A stretch of 6,212 nucleotides of DNA from an uncultured Sulfolobales archaeon. Lineage in GTDB: Archaea; Thermoproteota; Thermoprotei_A; Sulfolobales; Desulfurococcaceae. A program made the translations under genes and the position numbers. Shown here one piece after another: positions 1 to 4,828 of this stretch; position 1 is the first letter of the stretch, and the number at the start of each line of letters is the position of its first letter. The stretch lies in the NCBI GenBank assembly GCA_938003605.1, contig CALKYD010000034.1, positions 1 through 6,212 on the forward strand, in the 5' to 3' direction. The notes under the pieces were generated by a model. The model was given only the letters and a program-made list of their open reading frames with translations. It ran no database searches and had not been told where the DNA came from.

Positions 1-255
1 TTGTAATTCTTAAGAGCTTTCACTTCTTTAAGCATATTCTATACTTACTACTTAGTCTATTCAAATCTCTGTTTTGAAACTGCTAGCTAGGTAGTGGGTT
101 TCACGGCGATGAATTCATGGAAGTTAATGCTCATGGAGAGCTGTTTTCAAGCCTAGCATTTTGATTTCTAGCAGCTAGCAGTGCTCTAGAGTCCTTTGGG
201 AATAGGGGGCTTCATAGATAAGGCGATGTTAAGCTAGTGATGGGCTGCAGAGTAT
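1..255. other. Intergenic stretch without a convincing gene
   Basis: I see no supported coding region here; the longest ATG-initiated frames are of the order of 15 codons. It lies downstream of the minus-strand gene that ends at 256, and no T-run on the minus strand marks a terminator for that gene. A TATA-like CTTTAAGC lies at 26-33. Bases 80-91 (CTGCTAGCTAGG) can pair with two separate right-hand segments, CCTAGC at 152-157 and TAGCAG at 176-181. A perfect 10-base palindrome ATGAATTCAT lies at 109-118. This could be a folded RNA or chance. Confidence 0.5.
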
Positions 256-1008
256 TTAAAGAAGTACGGTGTGGAGGACTTCTATTAAGTTTCTTGGGGT
301 AAGGATCCTGTAGTTTTTACTTTTTAACCCCAATTTACTTAATTCTGCTTCCCTGCTTAGTGATACGAACATTACTGCAACGATCTTGGCATACAGCCTA
401 TCTAAGTAATTTAGTAACGTCACTAAGACCTCTATATCCTCAATGCCTGAATCTACTACCAGCACTTTATCCTCCTTGCTGAAGCAGTCCCTTGGTATAG
501 TGAATGCATCAACATAGCCCGTACTTCTTACAAGGGATAGTATGCATGGATCCTTTACAGCGATGCTTCTTGATGATAGGCATATTGGAGTATTGATGTA
601 TGAGGCAACTGATGTAGCTATCGATGAACTATAGTTGTCGGGCATTGATATAGTGCAGTCAACTCTCTCATCATATCTCTTAAGTATGAGAGCTGTTAGA
701 AAGCCTAAGAGCTCTAAGAACCCTGGGTTTCTTAAGTACTTAAAGGATGATGATTCATCAGTTAACGTGCTCTTCAATACGTGCTCAAAGAGCCTTCTTT
801 CCTTAAACTTCTCAAGGATCTCTAGAGCAGTCTTCTTTTCAGGTATAGCCCTTAGAGCAAGGTACTTCCATATATTTTGAGAAGGTATGTCAAATATTTC
901 CTCAAGCTCTTTGAATGAATAAAAGGATTTAACTATCTTAAGCAAATTATAGGCTAAAAACCTCGACTCATCCTCACTTATCCTTAGAGAGCTACTCACA
1001 GAGATCAT
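256..1008 (-). CDS. HTH-PRTase-like predicted transcriptional regulator
   Basis: The 250-residue protein has an N-terminal helix-turn-helix (about residues 31-55, with FKELEEIF and IWKYL helices) and a C-terminal type I phosphoribosyltransferase-like domain (about 90-250). This order is known from archaeal PRTase-like regulators, in which the domain is thought to sense a nucleotide or sugar-phosphate ligand while the HTH binds DNA. The segment where the PRPP loop belongs is residues 182-195 (VLVVDSGIEDIEVL). The beta strand and first Asp are kept, but the family's DD-x3-TG-x-T pattern is lost, so PRPP-dependent catalysis is unlikely. The start is the ATG at 1006-1008. A GGTGGT lies 16 bases upstream, which is far for a ribosome binding site. 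The gene is divergent from the microgene at 1179 and may control that shared region. The family assignment is from recognition of layout and motifs; the ligand and targets are unknown. Confidence 0.72.
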   Translation of the reverse strand: MISVSSSLRISEDESRFLAYNLLKIVKSFYSFKELEEIFDIPSQNIWKYLALRAIPEKKTALEILEKFKERRLFEHVLKSTLTDESSSFKYLRNPGFLELLGFLTALILKRYDERVDCTISMPDNYSSSIATSVASYINTPICLSSRSIAVKDPCILSLVRSTGYVDAFTIPRDCFSKEDKVLVVDSGIEDIEVLVTLLNYLDRLYAKIVAVMFVSLSREAELSKLGLKSKNYRILTPRNLIEVLHTVLL

Positions 1009-1050
1009 CCTTTAAACAAGCCTTACCACCTACATTAGTCTTGCAACGAG

Positions 1051-1058
1051 GTTTAAAG
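1051..1058 (-). promoter_or_regulatory. TATA-like box of the HTH-PRTase gene
   Basis: On the minus strand this reads CTTTAAAC. It is centred about 46 bases before the ATG at 1008, which places transcription start near 1029 and gives a leader of about 20 bases. The assignment rests on position and composition only. Confidence 0.45.
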
Positions 1059-1093
1059 TTTTCTATTTTCTGAAACTACAGATCTCTAAATTA

Positions 1094-1107
1094 ATGTCTC
1101 TAGACAT
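1094..1107. promoter_or_regulatory. Inverted repeat between divergent promoters (possible operator)
   Basis: ATGTCT and AGACAT are perfect complements separated by CT. The site lies between the TATA-like box of the HTH regulator (1051-1058) and that of the microgene (1131-1138). Such a dyad between divergent genes, one encoding an HTH protein, is a typical place for autoregulation. This is inference; no binding motif is known to me for this family. Confidence 0.35.
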
Positions 1108-1122
1108 AGCATTACACAAGCT

Positions 1123-1149
1123 TACTCAACATTTTAATCTACTCAACAT
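1123..1149 (+). promoter_or_regulatory. Microgene promoter with flanking direct repeats
   Basis: The 10-base sequence TACTCAACAT occurs at 1123-1132 and again at 1140-1149, a period of 17 bases. Between and partly overlapping them is a TATA-like ATTTTAAT (1131-1138), centred about 44 bases before the ATG at 1179. Transcription start would fall near 1160. Repeats that bracket a TATA box could be binding sites that block or recruit TBP/TFB. Confidence 0.45.
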
Positions 1150-1178
1150 AAACTGCTAACATGACGTAGGGTGGTCTA

Positions 1179-1232
1179 ATGAAGAAGAAGGAGAAGAAGA
1201 AAGAGGAGAAAAAGAAGGAAGAGAAGAAGTGA
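1179..1232 (+). CDS. Lys/Glu-only microprotein (17 aa)
   Basis: The frame encodes MKKKEKKKEEKKKEEKK and ends with TGA. Eleven of the 17 residues are Lys and five are Glu. Support for a real gene is contextual: a GGGTGGT Shine-Dalgarno (1169-1175) sits three bases before the ATG, a TATA-like box is at a suitable distance, and a pyrimidine-rich run follows the stop. Nearby genes show the same GGTGG element before their starts. The peptide would form a highly charged helix and could bind RNA, DNA or the ribosome. Charged Lys/Glu tails are known on several archaeal ribosomal proteins, but I do not recognise this as any of them. It could also be a purine-rich tract that is open by chance, since AAG/GAG repeats contain no stops. 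Confidence 0.5.
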   Translation: MKKKEKKKEEKKKEEKK

Positions 1233-1269
1233 TTTTCTTCTTGCATCTTTCAATGAAAAACATGTTTTT
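1230..1269 (+). terminator. Possible terminator region of the microgene
   Basis: After the TGA comes a pyrimidine-rich run (TTTTCTTCTT, 1233-1242). The perfect 14-base palindrome AAAAACATGTTTTT follows at 1256-1269 and ends in five T. Archaeal transcription commonly ends in such T-rich tracts. There is no direct proof. Confidence 0.35.
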
Positions 1270-1317
1270 ACAACTAAGGTTAAGCATGTTTAAAACGCGC
1301 TTGCCTCAACGACTGAT

Positions 1318-1430
1318 CAACATTCATTAGAAAAAGATCTATAGCGCCTGATTAAGCTCCCCATGTCCAGCGATTAGCAGGCAAGGCTGAGGAACTCCAG
1401 CCTAGATCGTTATTGAAGCCTGCTTTCATT
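1318..1430 (+). ncRNA. Candidate structured RNA in a non-coding stretch
   Basis: Bases 1233-1501 hold no convincing gene. Within them AGCAGGC (1376-1382) is perfectly complementary to GCCTGCT (1418-1424). This pairing encloses a hairpin in which AGGCT-GAG (1384-1391) pairs with CTC-AGCCT (1395-1403), with a GAA loop and one bulged C. GATCTA (1336-1341) can also pair with TAGATC (1403-1408), which would conflict with the inner hairpin by one base and cross the outer stem like a pseudoknot. A TATA-like GTTTAAAAC at 1288-1296 would start a transcript near 1318. I do not recognise an RNA family: it lacks clear C/D boxes, a 3' ACA, tRNA features or RNase P landmarks. Ends and strand are inferred. 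Confidence 0.25.
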
Positions 1431-1433
1431 AAG

Positions 1434-1443
1434 GCTTAAAAGC
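1434..1443 (+). promoter_or_regulatory. TATA-like box upstream of the 1502 gene
   Basis: GCTTAAAAGC lies about 63 bases before the GTG at 1502 and would place transcription start near 1465, giving a leader of about 37 bases. It is a plausible but unproven promoter. Confidence 0.25.
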
Positions 1444-1501
1444 TTTACCATGCTCAATACATTTAGGGGTGTGACTCTTACCTGAACCATTCGTACTGTA
1501 T

Positions 1502-2038
1502 GTGAGTAAGAGGTTTATTGATAAAGCATCTAAAACTTTTGGCTTAGGGCTTGTCGTTAGAAAGCCTTTAGCAGACATACTTAAGAAAATGAATATTCCA
1601 CTTAAGGAACTCAGCAGAGAGGAAGCTAAAGAAGCTTTAGATAGAGTTGCTGAATCTGCAGGCATAACTATCTCCATCGGCCAAGTCATTAAACACTTAA
1701 CTCTTTCATTACTTCTCCCAACAGGCTTAGCTATAGCGTCGGCGAAGAAGATATTCTATAGATCTGGCGTTGAAACTGGAGACTCCATTATACTTGACTT
1801 CCTCATAGAGATCCCCAGGGCGTTTAGGCCATCGCTTTACTACGACCTATTGCTCATAGTTCCAAAAACAGAAGTTGGAGAAGCGAACACAAAGCGAGTA
1901 ATTAAGACAATTGCAGAGAAAACGAGCGTACCACCACTAACTGATGAGGAGTGGGAGGAAGCAAGGCCCATAGTAGAAAAACTCAGAGAACAACTTAGAG
2001 TAAGAGGGGTGGAGGAAAACCTTTGGAAAACTCTATGA
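1502..2038 (+). CDS. Hypothetical protein, 178 aa
   Basis: I do not recognise this protein. It starts at GTG (1502-1504) with no clear Shine-Dalgarno. The open frame extends upstream only to a TGA at 1472, and no other ATG or GTG lies in between, so this start is the best available. The N-terminal 55 residues look helical and charged. Residues 61-82 form a hydrophobic stretch ending in Lys-Lys, which might touch a membrane or be a buried helix. Residues 95-121 contain hydrophobic strand-like segments around IEIPRAFRPSLYYD. The last 35 residues look like an acidic/basic helix (DEEWEEARPIVEKLREQL). There is no signal peptide, Cys pair or nucleotide-binding loop. It is convergent with cysS, so it is not in an operon with it. 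The frame's length and protein-like composition suggest a real gene. Confidence 0.6.
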   Translation: MSKRFIDKASKTFGLGLVVRKPLADILKKMNIPLKELSREEAKEALDRVAESAGITISIGQVIKHLTLSLLLPTGLAIASAKKIFYRSGVETGDSIILDFLIEIPRAFRPSLYYDLLLIVPKTEVGEANTKRVIKTIAEKTSVPPLTDEEWEEARPIVEKLREQLRVRGVEENLWKTL

Positions 2039-2075
2039 TCCTTTAGTATATCGAATTCAACAAAGACTCTTGAGA

Positions 2076-2171
2076 CTACTCCTCAAATTTCACAGCACTA
2101 ACGCTGCGTGATGGAGCGTTAATTCCAACTCCTATGTTTTCCTCTAGGTTGAAGTTCGCTCCACACTCCAT
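2076..2171 (-). other. Short frame after cysS, possible gene remnant (31 aa)
   Basis: On the minus strand an ATG frame runs 31 codons to TAG, beginning MECGANFNLEENIGVGINAP. It has no Shine-Dalgarno. Its AACGCTCC-TC-CGC stretch matches, with two mismatches in 15 bases, part of the tnpB remnant at about 4030-4045. It may be a scrap of a mobile-element gene or chance coding in the convergent gap. Confidence 0.15.
2099..2121. repeat. Inverted repeat in the convergent intergenic gap
   Basis: TAACGCT (2099-2105) and AGCGTTA (2115-2121) are perfect complements around a nine-base loop. The site lies between the ends of the 1502 gene and cysS, where a 3'-end hairpin for both transcripts would be expected. 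There is no adjacent T-run, so a standard archaeal terminator is not evident. Confidence 0.4.
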
Positions 2172-2186
2172 AGTGGTTCAAGCATG

Positions 2187-3635
2187 TTACCTCTCAAAGA
2201 TCCACGTTGTCTCAAGCCCTTTATCCATGAGCTTAACCCCCCTTTTCTCAAGTTCACTTCTAATGGAGTCAGCTAAGTCGTATAGCTTTCTTTGCCTAAG
2301 CTCTTTACGTACATCTACTATGACTTTAAGTAAATCATCTACAAAACTCTTCAATTCTTCAGGAATTTCCTCAAAATACTTATCTAGTACGCCAAGCACT
2401 GCATTATACTCCCTGAGCAATTGATATGCTTTCCACACAAGAGTGTATTTCGGGCTATACTGCAACTCTCTGTAAACTATTGCCGTAAGTTCGTGGACTG
2501 CTGACAGTGCTTTAGCAGTATTGAAGTCGTTTGAAAGAGCTTCGTGAAACTTCCTCCTGGTATCCATGACTTCCCTCAACACCTTTAAGTCATTTTCATT
2601 CATGTAGTGTTGTTCCCCTGCCTCCTTAGACAACTTCTTAAGAATGTTTACTGCTCCCACAAGTCTTTCGTAAAAGGCATTTGCTTGTTCAAGAGCTTCA
2701 TCGCTGTAGTCCTGGGGCTTTCTATAGTGAAGGTTTAAGTAGAAGATTCTATGTACTTCAGGCCTCCACTTCTTAAAGGACTCCCTTAATGCAATTATGT
2801 TACCCAAGCTTTTACTCATCTTATCTCCATGAACCATCAATAGCCCTGTGTGGACCCAGTACTTAACCCAGGGTCTTTTGCCGAAGAACGATTCGCTCTG
2901 CGCTCTTTCATTCTCATGATGTGGGAATAATAGGTCGCTTCCACCACCATGTATGTCTATTGTTGAGCCCAAGTACCTACTGCTCATAACGCTGCACTCA
3001 ATGTGCCACCCAGGCCTTCCCTTACTCCATGGAGAGGGCCACCAAGGCTCGCCGGGCTTAGCTGCCTTCCATAATGCAAAGTCGTATGGATTCCTCTTCT
3101 CTCGGAGAAACTCTTCCTCCTGACTCCACAGAGCCTTATCTCGCTTACCGCTTAGCGAACCATAATCAGGGTATTTATCTACATTGAAGTAGACATTCCC
3201 GCTTTCAGTTACATATGCATAATCATTCTCTACGAGTACTGATATGAACTCTATTATTTCATTAATGTGGCTGCTAACCCTTGGGTGAAGATCCACCTTT
3301 ATGTTTAACTTAGATATGGCGTCCATGTAATCACTAGTGAATTCATTGACTACGCTAGTCCAATCCCTTCCCTCAGAATTAGCCCTATTAATGATCTTGT
3401 CATCTATATCAGTTATATTCACTATGAAGTAAACGTTGTAGCCTCTTAAACTGAAGTACCTTCTCAATGCGTCGAAAATTACGTAAGTCCTCCCATGACC
3501 TACGTGAGCATAGTCGTAGACAGTCGGCCCGCATACATAGGTTTTCACTATCCCAGGATCGCTTGGCTTAAACAGCTCCACGCTTTTCGAATAGCTATTG
3601 TATATCCTTATGGTTTCATTTAAATCACTGCTCAT
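2187..3635 (-). CDS. cysS: Cysteinyl-tRNA synthetase (CysRS)
   Basis: This class Ia aminoacyl-tRNA synthetase attaches cysteine to tRNA-Cys in the cytoplasm using ATP. At 482 residues it has the usual full CysRS length. The signature HVGHG (residues 44-48, HIGH motif) and DKMSKS (271-276, KMSKS loop) are intact. The zinc site that selects cysteine is complete by alignment with the E. coli enzyme: C35, C214 (HIEC), H239 and E243 (FPHHENE). A helical DALR-type region follows from about residue 340, and the protein ends in a normal short tail (TTWIFER). The chosen ATG at 3635 is preceded by GAGTGGTG at seven bases' spacing. A GTG at 3659 would add eight residues encoded by the Shine-Dalgarno region itself and is less likely. 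The gene appears to be transcribed alone, with its own TATA-like box. The identification is secure. Confidence 0.97.
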   Translation of the reverse strand: MSSDLNETIRIYNSYSKSVELFKPSDPGIVKTYVCGPTVYDYAHVGHGRTYVIFDALRRYFSLRGYNVYFIVNITDIDDKIINRANSEGRDWTSVVNEFTSDYMDAISKLNIKVDLHPRVSSHINEIIEFISVLVENDYAYVTESGNVYFNVDKYPDYGSLSGKRDKALWSQEEEFLREKRNPYDFALWKAAKPGEPWWPSPWSKGRPGWHIECSVMSSRYLGSTIDIHGGGSDLLFPHHENERAQSESFFGKRPWVKYWVHTGLLMVHGDKMSKSLGNIIALRESFKKWRPEVHRIFYLNLHYRKPQDYSDEALEQANAFYERLVGAVNILKKLSKEAGEQHYMNENDLKVLREVMDTRRKFHEALSNDFNTAKALSAVHELTAIVYRELQYSPKYTLVWKAYQLLREYNAVLGVLDKYFEEIPEELKSFVDDLLKVIVDVRKELRQRKLYDLADSIRSELEKRGVKLMDKGLETTWIFER

Positions 3636-3665
3636 ATGCAAACACCACTCCCCGCCCACAGCTTA

Positions 3666-3678
3666 AGACCCAGGGTCT
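3666..3678. promoter_or_regulatory. Palindrome in the cysS promoter (possible operator)
   Basis: AGACCC and GGGTCT are perfect complements around a central A. On the cysS strand the site starts immediately after the TATA-like TGATAAATAG and ends just before the expected transcription start. A protein bound here would block polymerase. The binding protein is unknown. Confidence 0.35.
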
Positions 3679-3685
3679 ATTTATC
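3678..3685 (-). promoter_or_regulatory. TATA-like box of cysS
   Basis: The minus strand reads GATAAATA, centred about 46 bases before the ATG at 3635. Transcription would start near 3655 and leave a leader of about 20 bases that holds the GGTG ribosome binding site. Confidence 0.45.
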
Positions 3686-3780
3686 AGACTCCCCAATCCC
3701 CCATAGATCTATGTGTTCAGGTGTATGTAGAGCAACTGCAGATAGAAAGTTATGAATTGGAGTTAATAAGTATGTTCAAT

Positions 3781-3839
3781 GACTACGCGTGTAGCCATAG
3801 TTTGGCTCTAACTACTCTCTCAGGCTAAGCTACGTAGTC
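3781..3839 (-). repeat. Foldable segment directly after tnpB (possible right-end or omega-RNA remnant)
   Basis: Three nested complementary pairs occur: GACTACG (3781-3787) with CGTAGTC (3833-3839), TAGCC (3792-3796) with GGCTA (3823-3827), and TAGTT (3798-3802) with AACTA (3810-3814). The segment begins one base after the tnpB stop on the minus strand. In IS200/IS605 elements this is where the right-end hairpin and the 3' part of the guide (omega) RNA lie. The pairing is seen in the sequence; the role is inferred from position. Confidence 0.35.
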
Positions 3840-3840
3840 T

Positions 3841-4113
3841 TTAATAGACTTGCATAGCTCTTGAGTTCATAGCTCTCGGCTTTTTAGCTTCATCAAGCTC
3901 CACTCCTTTCGGGGTGGACTTGGCTCTCCACATCTGAAGGTTTAATACAGCTACGACATCCCTATCCGTTATTGCATTACATTTACCGCACTTCATTAAC
4001 CCGCCCTCATGGGAAGCCATGCTTCCAGAGCGGGAGGGAGCGTTCTCCGCGGACTTGCAAAGCCCCAATAGTCTTTGCCACGAGGAAATGGGGTTCCAAC
4101 CTAAGTTGGTGTT
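3841..4113 (-). pseudogene. tnpB: tnpB (IS200/IS605-type OrfB) C-terminal remnant
   Basis: TnpB proteins are about 400 residues and act as RNA-guided nucleases of IS200/IS605-type elements; only the last part remains here. The frame keeps the family ending MKCGKC then ITDRDVVAVLNL, including the second zinc-ribbon Cys pair and the DRD segment that carries the last RuvC aspartate. The first Cys pair has been lost: where CPxCGS is expected the frame has PSRSGS. The open frame runs back to a TAA at 4114-4116 and includes WQRLLGLCKSA, which fits the helix usually found before the zinc ribbon, so an internal deletion is likely. No RuvC I or II region and no tnpA are present in the window. It is a dead element whose left part is gone, and the plus-strand gene at 4190 now lies close by. 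Confidence 0.75.
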
Positions 4114-4189
4114 TTATTTGAAATTACTAATAACTGTTCCGGAAGAATCTCTTTAACCTGTATTAAACAAGTATAGGAGTGGTGTGCCT

Positions 4190-4717
4190 ATGTTTATAGA
4201 GAAGAGCTTCGCTAAAGTTCTCGGCGAAATAATTTCATGCATTAACGTCATCAACAATGACTTAGCCGAACTATACATAGAGCTCTCACATAAAGTTGAT
4301 TCCATCCAAGCCTTCACTTTACTGAGGCAGATGTCTGTAGAACTGTATCACCACATATCGTTAATTGAAGGAATACTCCTATTACTTGGCTTAAAGGAGT
4401 ATTCAACATCATCTAAGGAAAAGTGTTATGAAGCCATGGGTTTTTCTGGAAACATATTGAAAATTACTAAGGGATATGTAGAATCTGTGAAAGTTATTTC
4501 AAGAGATGAACTTTCCGAAATAATTAATGAATTGCAAAGACTTCATAGAGAGCTCTGCGAAGAGATCTATGAGGGAAAGGTGCTCATATTAATTAAACAT
4601 GCCTTTAGATCTGGGATGTTTAATGGAAAGCGCTATGAAGCCGTTGTTAGCGTTTTAAAGAAAATTATAAACGATCACAAGGAAAATCAAACGATCTTAA
4701 TGCATTTAACTGAATAA
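4190..4717 (+). CDS. Hypothetical all-helical protein, possible ferritin-like fold
   Basis: I do not recognise this protein with certainty. The 175 residues look almost entirely helical: about 5-36, 38-67, 75-102, 105-128 and 145-163. The second helix contains ELYHH (residues 51-55), an ExxH pair like the metal-binding helices of rubrerythrin/ferritin-like proteins, and E27 and E31 lie in the first helix. A later LHRELCEE segment (118-125) has further potential ligands. A complete di-iron ligand set is not clear, so this may be a degenerate or non-metal member, or unrelated. The start ATG at 4190 has GGAGTGGTG upstream (4176-4184), with GGTG five bases away. A GTG at 4184 would add two residues. 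The gene stands alone beside the tnpB remnant. Two cysteines near the N-terminal half (17, 79) and one at 123 form no obvious motif. Confidence 0.6.
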   Translation: MFIEKSFAKVLGEIISCINVINNDLAELYIELSHKVDSIQAFTLLRQMSVELYHHISLIEGILLLLGLKEYSTSSKEKCYEAMGFSGNILKITKGYVESVKVISRDELSEIINELQRLHRELCEEIYEGKVLILIKHAFRSGMFNGKRYEAVVSVLKKIINDHKENQTILMHLTE

Positions 4718-4828
4718 TTATGGAGTAGTTTCCCGAACTCGTACACGAGGTATTCTGCAAAGTCGTAGAGCTAGGTAGTAATAAACTGATGCAATTGACT
4801 AACGAGAACACTTGTGGAACCTAAAGCT
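4718..4828. other. Convergent intergenic gap with an open minus-strand fragment
   Basis: No gene with a start is seen. On the minus strand, 27 codons from 4770 to a TGA at 4687-4689 read LYDFAEYLVYEFGKLLH and onward. They follow directly after a TAG and overlap the end of the 4190 gene. The run looks protein-like but has no ATG. It may be a relic or chance. No T-rich terminator is evident for either flanking gene. Confidence 0.3.

Noticed and set aside
55..75. ATTCAAATC resembling a tRNA T-loop
   Set aside because: The flanking bases do not form a 5-bp T stem, and no acceptor or anticodon arm can be drawn around it.
245..287. Plus-strand reading EYLKKYGVEDFY ending in TAA
   Set aside because: It is a dozen codons long, follows TAG and TGA in the same frame, and is antisense to the end of the HTH-PRTase gene; probably chance.
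1384..1403. TGAGGAACTCC as an RNase P RNA core motif
   Set aside because: It resembles the conserved GAGGAA-UCC segment but is one base short, and no matching second core segment or further helices follow in the available length.
3636..3659. GTG at 3659 as the start of cysS
   Set aside because: The eight added residues are encoded by the Shine-Dalgarno region, and the ATG at 3635 has a well spaced GGTG, so the longer form is unlikely.
3650..3702. G-rich runs on the minus strand as a G-quadruplex
   Set aside because: The runs of three or more G are split by gaps too long for a compact quadruplex; better explained by the palindrome and ribosome site.
4096..4144. CCAAC-CTAA-GTTGG hairpin and TTCCGGAA palindrome upstream of the 4190 gene
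   Set aside because: Both are short and lie partly in the tnpB remnant; no link with a promoter or start can be shown.
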